A program made the position numbers and the translations under genes. 64,000 bases of DNA, from positions 1,426,001 to 1,490,000 of the forward strand of contig NC_091891.1 of assembly GCF_019399895.1 (NCBI RefSeq), written 5' to 3'. This stretch comes from Cardiocondyla obscurior. Its lineage: Eukaryota; Arthropoda; Insecta; Hymenoptera; Formicidae. A model generated the notes under the pieces. The model did no database searches. It had not been told where the DNA came from and worked only from the letters and a program-made list of their open reading frames with translations. Below are positions 26,001 to 40,294 of this stretch, piece by piece (position 1 is the stretch's first letter; every line of letters begins with the position of its first letter).

Positions 26001-29000
26001 TACATAATTGCAGAGTGCGACTCGAAGGAGGAAATCATGTGATTTGCGTGATCCGAGTTGAAAGAGTAGCATTAACAAGCGTATGCGTGGGCTCGAAACG
26101 TGAATACATGCAGTTAACTTTTCCAGAAACGGTAAAAAAGAGAAAGAAATGTTAAAAAAATAAGTTAACAAAGTTCCTTTAAAAGGTAATAAATATTTAA
26201 ACCAGTCATATACCGTGAAGGCAGAAAATCAACCTTTATTTTGAATTAACTCGATGACAAAATCCACAATGCATTTGCGTGCAATCATAAATTCTGCTCT
26301 CTTCGTTTTTTGTACGCTACTCGCGCCGCGCCGCGCGCCGTCAACGACGACGGAGCATTAAAAGCAAAGGCGATTTCGTCGCGAAAATTAATTTAGCATT
26401 CGTCGCGGTGTTTCTGGAAGCAGAAGTTATGTCGAGAAAATCCGCGGTACTCTCTAATTTTAATTACCGCTATAAGCTCCGGCGACAGTCGGCTCTTAAG
26501 AGAAACTTAGAGTTTTCATTTTGAAATAGAAATTATATTCACAAACGCGTCAAGTCCTTGTATTTATTATTAATTATAAAATTTATTCTTTCGCGTTATA
26601 ATAAATTAATTTGCATCTCGTTTTAACTTATTCACGCGTAAAAAAAAAAAAAAAATTAATTTAAATTGCGATTTACTTTCTTGTGCGATAACATGTGATA
26701 CATTTATCGGCACGACATTCCGTATAATGGTTAATTACAATTATAACTATCTAGTATCATGTTATTAAACAAGAAGTTATGATACAGATGCGCTCAACCT
26801 GCCTGTGCACCTCTGTAATAACTCGGCGAACTAACGAACCGGCACTAACGCGGATCTAAAAAGCGCACTGAACTTCGTTGCCTTCATTGCCTCCGAGGGA
26901 GTAAAAGTTCCACTCGCGGTCCGTAGAGAAAAATATAAAATGGACCGGAGGCGGAAGAAGCGAAGGGTTGAGGATAAAGAGGAAAGGGTGGCGGCGGATT
27001 CGTCTCATGGCGCACCTGAGGCGCTGCTTGAACACGTGAATTTTGGAGTGAATCGCGGAGACTTAAGGGAATCCCGTGCAATATAACGTCAAAATAGAAA
27101 AGCGAGACTGCTGTAGACATATATTTCGTTTACCCCTTGATATCTATCACGAGAAAGACGAATGGATTGCGATTAATGTAGCTGAAAAATCGTCTTATTT
27201 ACTCGATGGCGTTAAAAAATGTTTGTTTTGTTGTTAGAAACATTATCCCTCCCTTTTTTAAAATATGAGGCAGCTGTAACTTGATATTTTCAAAATATTT
27301 CGCTACGTCTCTCGTTATTTTCATTGAAACGTTTCGTCAAAAATGTATAACGGTCATAAACAAAAATCAATCTCGCATCGATTAATTATGAATATATTTA
27401 CTTGGTGCGAGTTGATGTACGTAGATTTTAACGCGAAAGAATTTTGCGGCAAATTATTCGAACCGTGAAGCGTGCATCCGTAAAACTTGGCCCAGGATTT
27501 GTGCCAAACGATTATGCCAACAGAGTCACATCTCCACGTCGACAGTTGAAGCTCTTTAAATTCGGTGCTCAAAGTTTCGACATGATGCGAGTTCCGTCAA
27601 GTTAAGCTAGACTTTTTATTTTTATTTAGTTACTGCATTATTGTATTATTTGTCCACGAAACTGTCCAAGAGAGAATGATATTAATGCCATATAAATTGT
27701 AGTTACATAACGACAAAAAAGAAATAATTTTTTACTGCAACGGTGTATCGTAAAAATTGACGTAGCAAAGTAAATCACGACGGATTATTTATCATATAAC
27801 CTTTTAATTGTGTACTAAATAATATTAGCTGCAATCTAATTAAGACGGAAATAATTAATAGTCTCCCGCCGTTATCACGATCGCAAATTTTCGCACACGT
27901 GTCTTAAGAAATCTTGCAAAATCCTTCGAAAGCTTTAGCCGAGCCAAATTCTAGCTTGCTCATTAATTTACAATTAATTAAAATACGAAAGTGCAAAATG
28001 TGGAAAATGTTTAACAAAGTAAAGTAACTTCCTCGCAAAATATTTCTCTCAGTCAGCTGACAAATATTCAAAGTTCAAAGGTTGCCGGTAAACATAAGTA
28101 AATAAAATTAAATTGATTTGAAGAATTCAAATTTTACCGAAATTTCGAACTTATCTTATTTGACGAGGTGTTTAGCTTTCGGAAAGAAGACGTTTGCGAA
28201 GGTACTCGACTTCGAGTGGCAAACACGCATAATGTGCAACATCCGACAGCGTCTTCTATTTTTTCTTTTAACTTCCGTTCGCGTACTTTGTATGCATCGC
28301 GGTGACTTCAATGTATCGAAGAAAAGATAGACTTGTATCAACAGCGAAGCGTGACGAGAGCGTAAAACATCACGATTTCATCATATGCGCGAGTGCGTAT
28401 AACGTATTTCTTTGACGGTCCCTTTTTATATTTTCTTTCGAAAATCGATACAGCAAGAGAAGAGCAGCACATAAATTTGCGTTGCCAACCTTTGCGATTC
28501 AACCCAAGCGAAATGATACGAACGTGCCGGGCTGCAAGACTAATGCGTAAATCACGAAAAACAGCGCGTATAAATATTGCAGGGAAATGTATGTTCCTTT
28601 AAAACTGGAAGATAAATTTGGTACGTAAAAATCAGGGAAGTAGAAATTATTCACTCGATTCAAATTATCAAGATAAGAAAGTTCTGTTATTCCGTACTAA
28701 TTCAAATGCGGTTCTAACAACTTTAATTGAGTCTTTATTGCGTAAAATATTCTTTATTTACGCGTCACAGCTTGAGGTTAACTCATATTTATTTTACTGT
28801 ATTACGCTTTTACTTGGTAAGTGCACAGCAAAGCAGGGAGGAAAATGTCAAAGTGCACTCTCTCGATGTTTCCGTTAACTATACACTTATACAGCTTCAG
28901 TTTCGACAAATTTCAAAATATCATCAAAATTTTAATTAAAGCCGATCGCATTTAAAAGCATGTTGTTTGCTGTAATACTCAGTATTTAATTAAAATCAAA

Positions 29001-31317
29001 CTCATACGTTGTTTATACGCGAAATTCAAACAAATAATACAATTCGCCATCGTTTCTAAATAAAGCTTATTTCATAACTCCCCGGTGATCTTCCGAATAT
29101 TTTCCGCGGTATAAATACTAGGCGTCACATTTACGACTGCGGCTCGTAAACCCAGTTTTTCGCCGTCGCGAACTGTTGGCACCGCGGCACCGAGTAAATA
29201 AAGGGCGCGAACTCGCGGCGAGAAAGTTTATCCCTTTGCCCGAACTTTCGTCATTCGTTAATCGCCTTCCGCGGAATTATATCAAAGCCGGACGGCGACC
29301 TGGAAAAAAGAAAAATTGCTCGCAATCGGATCCGGCGAAAACATCGAACAATCAGACGCCGCGATTAGTAGACTCGAAAATCGCGTTCTGGAAAAAATGG
29401 AAAAAATCCACGGTGAACTTTTCCGCGTAGACTAATCTCGCTCTTAATTGAATTTCTTTGGATCCCTGTCCGGGAGATACGCAGAGGAGCCTCGATAGTT
29501 ATAGATTTCCGCGGCGGAAGAAAAGACGGTGTCCGCGAAAAGAAATCGATATCCGAATGGACGGAGAAAATAGGAAGATAGTTACAGAGAGAAAAAGAAG
29601 GGGAGGGAGTGAGAGGATTCCATCGCGTCCGTACGGGGTGAACTTTGGCGATTTAAATTTCACCTGGTTGGATTGCTCCGATAGTAACTTCCTCTCGGTA
29701 TTAAATCCTTTCCAAATGTTCGATATCCACTTTCAGTTGAATTCTGATTTCGCAAAACAATCGATTACTTCGTACTTAATGTTATTCGATATCTTTTATT
29801 ATGCTCGTTGGTGCAAAATCGATTTGAAATATCTGATGGACTTGAATATGTAAAGCGATTACGGGGACGTCATTTTCTCGTGATATACGCGTTGTTTCAG
29901 TTTCATCTGCGCGCTTACCAAATGCTGGATGCACTTATACGTATATGTACGTATGATTGGCACGTACAAGTTGTCAGTCGTAAAAATATATCGCCATTTT
30001 CGGAAGTATAGTGCTGGTACGTACAATCTACACGCGGTCGAGAATGTAGATCGAAAAACGTCGAAAAGTCGAAACGCCGAACGCTCTAACGGTAACAATT
30101 TCGGTGCCACTCGTGTCAAATGTTCTGGCAGCTGTTGGACCAAAGCGTTTCGCTATTGGCAAACGATAATCACGTTTCACGAGTAGTCAGACGCGATATA
30201 TTCATTCCTGCGTTTTGAGATTACTCGATTTCACCATTGCGCGGAGGGTTCGCCCGATTCCGTAATTTTCCCGCGTTTATAACACACAAAATCCAAATCC
30301 GAAAAGCATGAGAATTGCATCAGCTTTTTTTTTTCCCCCTGAAAAAAAGGTTGCACGAGTTAAAATTGTAATTTCGTGTAATTTCGACAGTGAAACAGTA
30401 ACGAGTTTTCCGAAATTATTAAAATCAGACCAGAATCACTATAGAAAGATATAATCCCAATTTTAATTTATTAAAAGGGATTGAGAGACTTGTTACGCGA
30501 ATAAAAGAAAAATAGAATTGTTTAAAAAGTTCTTTATTAATGTGATTTTTAACAAAATATTGTTTCTATGTTACCCAATTCCAAAAATGGAATTTAAAAT
30601 TTGCAGAAAATGTAAAGACATTTACCATGCGTTACAATTAAGTTATTATTTATTCATTCTTTTAACACAATCAGCGAATCTCGATATCTAAAGGTTAATC
30701 CTATTTTCGTTTTCACGTATGCATGGCTTTATGGTTGCCGCTAAAAGTTCGAGTGCGTTTAACGGCCAACAAACGACAATTACAGTCTGCACCCAACCGA
30801 AATGTTCGATCTCGTGTGAATTTGCACATACGCGCAGCGCGGCGGCGAAAAAAAAATCGAAATACGCAAAACCTTGCTGTTGTGGGAATGGACTCGCGAT
30901 AAAAATCATTAACCCCGATAACCGAGATTCGTGTCCCGAATTCGAATTAGCGCGAAAAATTTGTAGCGTTTATCGGGAAGCAATAGGAGATAAAAACGAT
31001 ATTCTTGTTAAAAAAAAAAAAAGTAATTAAAAATACCTTGGTATCAAAGAAATGCGAGCAAAACAGAATTCATTGTTTTAAAACTAGTTTTTACATTTAT
31101 TCTAATGTCTTATACAATCAAAATTTATAAAAAAAAAAATTTAGATTACTGTCAGAACATCAATTATTTTCGGATCGCCCAATTTAAAACTCGCTAGTTT
31201 CCGGCACTTTTCAAAGTTTTGGTTTCGAAACTCTCGAGGGCTGGAATGCAGCATATTGCGAAAGCGTTTGTCTCACGTCGCGACGGAACTCGCACCACAA
31301 ACGACCACGTGCGAGAT
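20011..31317. other. AT-rich stretch with one candidate exon and scattered GC-richer patches
   Basis: Apart from the candidate minus exon at 20672-20726, I see no supported gene. GC-richer patches lie at about 22380-23250, 25380-25880 and 29080-29700. Simple repeats include a GTAC/ACAT tract (about 23930-23951) and a GT/GC tract (about 24091-24120). Open frames such as 22682-22918 (+) and 24657-24863 (-) have plausible amino-acid composition but no splice or similarity support. Confidence 0.5.
20672..20726 (-). CDS. Candidate short coding exon (55 nt)
   Basis: On the minus strand a strong acceptor (ATTACTTTTCAG) precedes 20726. A strong donor (CCGAAA|GTGAGTACC) follows 20672. Between them two frames are open: FSARNSRPGDIYDTLPAE and LALETRVPAIFTTPFPPK. 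The third frame has an immediate stop. The exon is GC-rich against an AT-rich background. It lies about 12 kb upstream, in the sense of transcription, of the minus-strand exons at 7.3-8.7 kb and could belong to the same gene, but nothing connects them directly. A paired splice-site match by chance is possible. Confidence 0.3.
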
Positions 31318-31344
31318 GAGCAATCTCGGAACACGAGATTGCTC
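31318..31344. repeat. Perfect 11-bp stem-loop
   Basis: GAGCAATCTCG (31318-31328), loop GAACA, then CGAGATTGCTC (31334-31344). It lies inside a 119-codon plus-strand open frame (31219-31578) that I judge to be chance. Confidence 0.65.
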
Positions 31345-34300
31345 GATTATTTAACTAGCGAGACAAAGGAAGGGCGCCGGCATACCGCCGGTTCGAACCC
31401 AATCGTGACGCGACCGCTGGAGATTAACCAATTTCGAGGCCGGTGCGTGAATTCGGTACAGTGCGAGGAACTGTCTGTGGCATGCGGAAAATTACAAATT
31501 ATCACAGGAATTGTCATAGGAATATTAATCGACGTGTTTGCTCCAATTTGCGCTTTGCACGAAATTTCCGATGAGTAATTACATATTATATTACTATAAC
31601 GATATCTTAAATAAAACAGAAAACCTAAACGTACGAGTAGAAGTTCGTACGCGCGCATACCTATTTATTACAATAAAACTCGTTCATTAATTTATTAAAG
31701 TGAAATTATTCCCGCGTTACGATATAAAAATATTTTGATAGATATTTTTGGCTGGCAGCATCGCGTTTCACGTGCGTTCTTTATAAATATAAAAATATTG
31801 CACGAATATGTATATTCAGATTAATTACTTCGCGGATATAATTCGCAAAAATAGAGAGACTCGCATATAAATATACATATATTAATGACGTTCTATTATT
31901 CATTACTTTTCAAAGAGTTTTCAACATATGTAAATTGTTTCTATATGAAATATTCCGCGTTCGAATTTTTCCACGTGTTACTATGATTACGTTTGCCCAT
32001 CGAGTTAAATCAAACATACGGACAACGTACCTAAACGCAATTGCGCAAAACAAGAATAACAAATGTCCAGTGTTTCGGTATTCCAGATTGCTTGAAACAC
32101 GTGTAGCGTATAGCGGCTACTGCGTCGAAAGAACGTAATTAACTCTGTCATCGTCCGAGCGCAATCTCGCGCGGCAACCCATATCGATCGGCCTGGCGTG
32201 ATGAAATTATTGAAGACCGCGTGACAAATCCACGAATCCGATGGTAAATACAGACCCGCTTCGAAAACAGATCTCCGTTGAAATTCTCACCCGACTTCCG
32301 GCATATCAATTTATACATATAACCAAACACAAACGCCGTTCTCGTTTATGATGATCGTTGATTTAAAGATTGTAATCGATTTAACGATTAAAAAGAAAAA
32401 AAATAATTTAAAAATTAATAGTAATTTTAAGATTAATTTTAAAGATCAGCCAGAGTTACGAGATTAAATTTTGCACCGAAATTTCAACTTTCCTACGTGA
32501 TCGGAAACGGCAGATGCTTCTACGGTATATCGCAATCACACGAGTCGTGCTTACTCAGAATGCACGAGTATCGGGGTCCAAATATGTGATACGGTAGACC
32601 AAGCAATGTCCAATCGTAAATATTAGGAATGCGTTTCATGTTAGCTTGATTCAATTACCCCGTTTAACGACTGTTTACGGTCGTGTGTCGTTAGTTAGGA
32701 TATCGTGGCTAAGGTTTCTCCGAAGTACGTGGGTATATGTAATTAATTAATGAGTATCAATAGGCTATTACGAAATTACTATCGTCAATCAGAAACGTGA
32801 TATGCAAGTAATATGTGCAGCAGATGTAGCTACAGCTGCACAAATGAGATACGATTACAAATACGATCCAGAAAATCAATAACGCGTAAAAATTTCTTCG
32901 TATAAAAATCGATATTTAATAAAACATAATTTGATTAAAAATGTATAAATCTCAATTTATAATATTTTTATAAGCAAATTAATACATATAAATGTTTGCG
33001 ATAAGTATATTCGGTCGAGATATCCTAAAAAGTATTTTTACAATGGGGTTATCTGTTTCTATTTTAGCTAGCTTTTAAAACGCCAAGTCTTTAATTATTC
33101 AAATTCCCCCTTGACGATATTAACGAGAATATTTCTCGTTCCCTTCGGACCGTGCAATATATCGCAAATGCTTTTACCGTAAAAACCGCCAAGACGCACA
33201 AAGATATTTTTCGCAAGACCAGCCGACTTTTAACAAATTCACATCGTTATGACCATCTGCAAGACGTGCAAATATCGTTTTTTACTATTTCGTTTGCGAA
33301 GGATACATTTCTCTCTAGTTTTACAATTTATAATTTCAAAAAGAAATAGAAATAGAAAAAAAGACAGAATTTTTTCGATATAATATCAAATATTGGATAA
33401 AAATGTGTTACAGATTATGAATTTAATTATAACTGAGACTATTAGTAAGATAATAAAGTTAAATTAATAATTTTTAATTTAAGAACCCAGAGCGTAACCT
33501 AATTAAGTAACTTAAGAGATTAATAAAAAGACATTTTACGATATATGTATATTTTCGTAAGCCACGTTTAAATTTTTTTTTTCTCTATAATGAAAACACA
33601 ACCGATCCAGGATAAAAGCGAAAAAGGTGTAGAGCCGGATACGCGACTCGGTGCAAAAAGTAATCTGGAATCTCCGTTCGTCGAAGATCGTCTACTGACG
33701 AGCGAAAAACCGACGATGGATATGAGGGTGCAGAAAGTGCATATAAGAATTCCGGAAGCGTTCCTTCGTCAGCCATCGCCTTCCACCAATCGCCACGCTA
33801 AGGAAACGCGCCAGAAAACATGCCGGAAACTCGGTCGATGCTTTTTACCGTCATTCCGTGAGATTTGCGCGTCGCGAGAAAAATCGCCGCGACAAATATC
33901 GGACTGGACACGATAGATTCATGATTCTAAATGATGTCACACGTGGTTCCCGTGTGATCTCATGCATATGTAATTTCGGGATTCTACGTCAGATATTTTA
34001 TATCGCGTTCGCGAAGGACATGATTCACGGAGTAGTCTCGGCTATAAATTAAAATACAGCTTTATGGTCTGACTTAAAACCGCGATTAAATAATACATAT
34101 AATTAATCAAAATTTCAATTAAAATGTCATTAGAATTTGGGGAAGAGAGTCTGCATATTTAGTCGCAAGCCTCAAACGTTAATAAAATGATAATCGAGTT
34201 AATGTCTGTAACTACTCATCTTACTAAACTCATAAAGATGTCACAAATCCGTGTTACATTCCAACGATAAAAGTGTAAAAATTAATCCCGTGCTATTTTC

Positions 34301-37300
34301 GCGTATAATTGCACTATGAATCCGGCTAAATCGCCAAGGATACTTAATAAAGTAATAATCCCCATGAGTTACGTCTGCAATTAGCTTTCTCCGATTATCT
34401 CGCTGGTAAAGCAAAATGTTACATAAAACAGATCCGGCTTTGCGTTTCGTTTTCAAATTTGCGACCGCGTGTTATTCCCGGTAACTTCCTACCCCCCTCC
34501 TCCCGAAAAGTACAATGTAATCTGCAAAATACTGTGCGGCGCAGTTTTAACGAATGTGCCACTCGCCGAAGAGTCCGTGTATAGACTAAACGACCGGCTT
34601 AACGGACCTTTGGAGAGTGTACCGGCTTATTCAAGGATTCGACGTTAAGCCGATTCGAAGATTCGGAATCCCGCTTCCGCCACCATTCCACCTCGACTCG
34701 ATGATCTAATTTCAAAAGCCAGCCCTTTGTGTTCCACGCGTGCACCCTCAGACGCACGCGCTCACGTGTGCGCCCGTGTGTGCGTGCGTACGTGTCCAAC
34801 GATAAATCCGCGTCTGAGTTTACCATCGATTGTAAACGTCCGGTAGAACGACGGCCGTAATCGTTACATACGGCGAGAGCGAGTTTACCGTGCCGAATAC
34901 GCTCGTCGAAAGATTACGAGGCTACCCGGTTAAGTCGTTATTATTATCGAGAAAAATGTGCCACGATTCGCGCAAAGCGCATTTGATCAAATCTATCGAT
35001 ACGGCACCAATTTACGATACTAAACTCGTATTTTCTCGTGTCTCGAGCTTATTGAACAAATAAAAACGTGTTTCGAAATTTATCGTTTGATTAGAGACTG
35101 GCATCTACCAAAATCACGTTTCCTTTTTTTTTCTTTTTTTTCCTTTTTTTTTTTTTACGCAAAGTCAACATTTCTTGAGCTTCGTAATAAATGTTACATT
35201 TTTATTTCCTATACCGATCGAAAATTATGCAAATGTTAAATACCACAATTTATCTTCGTTTCCGTACGAAGCTTCAACCATATTGTGCTATATCGCGGTC
35301 TTCATCAATTTAGATTCTACTATCTCGTAAGAGTCATTAATTTAGTCTAACGAGCTGTGATTAATGAGAGTGCGTAATAATTGTTAGTTCACTACATCCA
35401 GCAGAAACGTTATTTTAGATAACACGGTAAACTTACGAAGTAACACGAACTGAATATTACGGATATGGTACATTATGTATTAATACAAGTCAAAACTTCG
35501 GTGGTCGCGTCATATGAAAATTCTTTCGAGACAGTCGTATAAATAGACCGGTGTCCAAAACGCATGCGTTACTTTTCCCTCCTTTATACTTTAGTATTCA
35601 ACGGGTTACATTTTTCGACGTTCTCACCACCTCTAACCCGTCCTCTTTCTTTTCCTTTTTTTTTTACGGTTTCCCGCCCTTCCAGTGTACCTACTCCATT
35701 GTCTTCAGACAGTGAAAAAAAGCACTACTCTCCTGCAGCCAGCCAAAGTTTCGCCTCGGCTCTTATCTGCAGCTTACGGGCCATCGCGCCTTCGCGTCTC
35801 GCGAGATCCTTTAACATCGCCGCTTCTATCTCGCACCTCGCCGGCTCGTATGCACGCACACACGCACGGGCACGTGACGGAAGAACGCGGAAATTGCGAT
35901 TTCGTCACTCGCGATGAACAACGGCAGCGTCGGTCGTTTATCCGAGAAAAGCTGTATTCGTTCGCTTCATCGAGCGCGCTACGGGATTTATGGTATAATA
36001 CAAGTAGAGACACCGCCGCATAGGAGCGCTTACCGCGGCAAAAGCTTGTCAATGTGAATCTCGTGAAAAATTTTGGTTGATACAATTGTATTTTCTAACA
36101 ATCGAAAAAGACAATACTTTATCAACGATAAAAGATACAGGTCGTTGAAATTAACATGAAAGCAGGGCAGATTTAAGGTTATTATACTTTCAAGTTTAAA
36201 TTTGTTTTTTTTTAATATACGGAAATAATTTAGATTTTTTATTTTAAGTAACAAAATAAATTAAATTGTCAGTTAGATGTGAAATGCAAATAACGATCAT
36301 TTAATTTTATGAGTTCCTCTATTTTGTGGGAGCTTCAAAGCTGCTATATCTCTCTGCCTACGTCCACCTTAAATCGACTCTGTTCTGTATTCTCGATCGA
36401 CCTCGGCGTCACGTATAGACTAAGAAATAGGCGATCGCGATCGGAATAATCGGAATAATTTAAAATACGGCATGTAAAATTCGTCGAGCCGGTGTTAAAA
36501 TGGAAATTTCATTAAACATGTACCGTTTCTTTTTAGAATGGTAATTTCGATCGACGTTCTATTTTATTATATTAAACATTACAAAACGCGTCTCATTCAC
36601 TCTTGTTTCTTTTACGTTAAAAAAAAAAACTGTTTTACATTTAATAATTTTCGGCAATGAACCACGGACGTATGCATCTCACATAATATTTAAAAAATCT
36701 CTGCGCTCTTTTTAATATAATTTAAATATATATTCGGACATTAATTACATTTCTTTTTTAAAAATAATTACGGAAGCTAGAAATGATTGAGCTGATTGAC
36801 GGATACCGCGACGTATCCAAGAGTTAGATTTTCGTGATACAATATTCGATATAATATTCGGTGTACGTTCTTTTCTTTAAAACGCGTTAAGCCGTATAGA
36901 GAAAGTGAGAGAGACGTATCTCGCGAAACAAAAACCGCGGGCGGCCTCGGAAAATTGGCAGTGTCCTACGTGATAGTACGAGAAAAGTAATTTCAGTTAA
37001 TTCGATGGTCAGTGATCGCGACAGTATTCAACAGCCAAGAGAAAGCCTGCAATAAGCAAACAATGCATATACATACGAAGCTTTCAGAGAGTTCGACTGC
37101 CTGGATCAGAGCCACCGCGGGGCAGTTTAACGCGCGGTTAATTATGTACAATTAATTCGTTGCTTGACCTTTTAATTGAATTTTCTCTTGTACCACTCGC
37201 CTGAACCGGTTCACGTATACGATTGTGCAACCGCAACTCTTGCGAACGACTCAATAAGTGAAATTACGTTCGCGCATACAGTTTGAACACTCTCACGTTC

Positions 37301-39649
37301 GATAAATAATAATTATTAAGATTGCTTAAAATAATACGCGACTTATATGCGAAAAGATGTAATCTAATATGGAAAGGAACATTAAACGTCGCTGTGAATG
37401 TATTTTTCCCCCGAGATTCGTTATTAGAGTAAAAGTATATGACTGCAGTATACTATAATGACAAGACTTCATAATGCAAATCTCACGTTTTATTAATACT
37501 TTTTCCCAAGCTGATAAAATATAAAAGCTTCTTAGTTATAAAATACGTTCATCCGCTCCAAATTATCTTCCGCATGGATTTTCTAAATACGAAGGCTTTC
37601 GCAACCCACGATTTAATCGCATTAAAGATACTTTTCATAAGTATATTAACAAAAAAAGAACCCTTTATAAACTGAAAAACTGGATAAATCGGAAAAGGGA
37701 GATATGCTTTGTTTATGGAGCCGCGATCGAAAAGTCCGCAACGGCTAATTATAATATTAGATAAAACTTATTTAAACTTACAATCACGGTCGTAAAAGTT
37801 TGATCCAAATATCTTCTTTCTATTAATAAGAAAGAAAGAAAAAAACACGTACGATAATCACTTTTCACAGAAATTTGAACCACGGATACTCATGATCATT
37901 GATGTGATAATTTCTTAGACGCAAATGATCGAGATACGTATCAAACGAATATTAAATTAATTTGAGAACTGATGTAATAGAAATTGCATGTAATTTTAAT
38001 ATAAACAATTAAGTAATTAACGAAATTGGTGATTTGTCAGTTTTAATTAGTTCGATATCAATCACATGACTTTAAAGCATTAAAAGAAATTCTGTATTTA
38101 TTTAATTCATATTATGACAATTCTATGATTTTTAAATATTAAACAAAGGAGTACTTAAAAAAGAAGAAGAAAGATAATTTAATTAAAATTTTCTTGCGTT
38201 AATAATATACGTATAAGCCACATTTTCCTCTTTCGCAACGAAAATCAACGTCATTATCTTTCTTTAATTAATCGTCTCCATTATAGGATGATCACACCGT
38301 GGATTACAAATGAAACTGGATTACGAACTTCGTGGTGCATCATTAATAGGATAACTTCCACCCTCGAAGGATCTAGTTAGTTTAGATCGCACTTGGACAG
38401 TATTCAACCGTGATCGCTATTAATGCGACACTAAAATCGTATTACATAAATTGTTGTGCACTTTTTCTCTTTTGCACTTATTTTGCTGTTACTTTACCAG
38501 AATCGAATTATTGAATTTATCACAAAAATTATATTCCACGAAAAACAATATTTTAGAGCGCGATATAAAATTAAATTATTCACATAAAAAAGAATCTTTA
38601 AATTCTTGAAACATTTTTGAAAGAGACATTCGCAACATTTGACGACGTTTGAAATAATCTCGTCAAAATTATGATAAAGATTTTTAATTGAATTTTCCTC
38701 GAGCCTCAAACTTTTTCTTCCAACTCTTTATCAAATTGGCCAGCAATTCATAAAATATTGATCGTTCAGTCTTAACGCGCCATTAGAGTTCTTAACTCAC
38801 AATTAATTTCCTCTAAACATCGTCGGCCAATCAGAAACTTTCCTCACGTCGTTATGCGACTAACTTTGATCCTCGAGAACCATCCAATCTTCGCGGGAGT
38901 TCTCTAACGCTTAACAAGGATCATCATCGACGAATAGAGAATTATTCTGGAAAGTCACGTTGCAGTTAGCGTCGATCGTCCGCGGAATAATTTCGTGCAA
39001 TCATTTCTTCGCGTCAATCAATCGTTATCTGCGACTTGTTGATATCTCTCCCTTAATCTCGCAATGACTTAATAATTTCACGAGAGTTCCGACACATATC
39101 GTCGATCAGGCTGCACTTGTTGATTGATCAATCCGCGAAAATAATTTCAGTTTCATTTGATTTCATTCTGATTTATAACTTCTAGTGTCTTTTACTACAA
39201 AATCGTAATTTAAATTACAAATGTTGCGTATAATTATAATTGCACATACATAATTAATAAATTTTAATACGTAAGTAACACATTATTTTATTTAAATAAT
39301 TAATTTCATCGTTCCTTTCTCGATTTCTGTATGTTATTCGATTATAAAAAAATTGTCATTTAATTAAAAATACCAATTTTAACAAGAATAATTAACTTAA
39401 AAAGTTAATGTGCAATTTAATCAAATAATTTACGAATGCTTTGAAAATTTTTTGGTGTATTCCAAAAACATCGATAATAATTTATTCATAACTATTCTTT
39501 ATCTATTCTCTTTTATTTGCCATAAATACCTAATAATATCGTAAGAAGTGAATTATAATTCAATGAAATTTTTAATAAAACGTAAAATCACCAATTTCTA
39601 TTCCTAATTGATTTTCTCGATCATTGCATCTTCCCACCCTTTAATCCAT
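31345..39649. other. AT-rich stretch without a supported gene
   Basis: Mostly AT-rich, with very AT-rich DNA at about 33330-33580, 36540-36800 and 39200-39600. A GC-richer block at 35560-36030 follows a TATA-like site. The 38760-39650 part is pyrimidine-rich, contains GGCCAATCAG near 38825 (a CCAAT-type match) and leads into the CpG-rich block at 39650-40290. A 12-bp palindrome CGATCGCGATCG lies at 36432-36443 and recurs at 61813-61824. A GT/CG-rich tract is at about 34736-34800. Confidence 0.5.
35538..35545 (+). promoter_or_regulatory. TATA-box-like site TATAAATA
   Basis: A perfect TATAAATA stands at the start of a GC-richer block. A start near 35568 would be at the usual distance, and a 117-codon open frame begins at 35564. 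No initiator match is obvious, and TATA matches are frequent by chance in AT-rich DNA. Confidence 0.2.
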
Positions 39650-40294
39650 TTGCCTTGACACTTTTCGGGATACTCTCGCTCTCGAGTTACGCGCCGTTGT
39701 TCGTTCGCCAATTAACTGATCCCGTTACCTCCACGATCCCGTTTCACCCCCGACACGACACTGCCGCGAATTTTCTCTACCACGCTCTCTCTTATCAAAA
39801 TCGGCTTATCACCGGCACTTGTTAACTCTCGAGAAAGTTCTCTCGATCCCCGCGAGTCTTAAACAGAGTCGAAGTATAGAACTCGCGCGCAAAAATTCGA
39901 ATTGAGATTTTTTTTGATCGCGTACTTCGACGACGCCGGTCCCGTCGGTTTAATTAGGAAAGAGAGACAGAGAGAACGGAAAGGGAGGACATGGGAACGA
40001 CGTCGCGTTGTACGTGGTCAGTTCAGCGTCGTGGAGCGCACTGAGAGAGTGTAACAGCCCCGCCCGCTCGCTACGAGGAAACTCGACGCCCGGCGTCGCG
40101 TAGATTCATCCCCATCGGTTGCCCGGAGCAACGCCGGCGTACACGGGGAGCGACGCAACGCGAGCGCGACGCAAGCGTCCCAGACAGCCACCCCGAAGTC
40201 CCAGACGGTGCGTCGCGCCGAAGTGCGTGCCGGACGCGACCGGAAGCGGAAAAATCTTGCCGCCGAAACTTGTCGACTCGAGCTTATAAATCAT
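39650..40294. promoter_or_regulatory. CpG-rich promoter or 5' UTR-like block
   Basis: This block is markedly GC- and CpG-rich between AT-rich flanks. It contains initiator-type TCAGT matches facing both ways: GGTCAGTTC on the plus strand at 40018-40023, and TCAGTG on the minus strand at 40044-40039. Twenty or so bases upstream of the minus-strand site is a GC box (GGGCGGGGC on the minus strand). A GAGA-rich tract (AGAGAGACAGAGAGAA) lies at about 39960. CpG-rich 5' regions with TCAGT initiators are typical of insect promoters. The direction cannot be fixed. A minus-strand start here could serve the exons at 7.3-8.7 kb through very long introns, but this is speculation. Confidence 0.35.

Noticed and set aside
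31388..31402. GGTTCGAACCC string resembling a tRNA T-loop
   Set aside because: No acceptor, D or anticodon stems can be drawn around it, and no A-box precedes it at the right distance.
35564..36085. 117-codon plus-strand ORF after a TATA box, with a 103-codon minus ORF over it
   Set aside because: Low-complexity Phe/Ser/Pro start, Arg-rich end, and open on both strands because the block is GC-rich. No domain.
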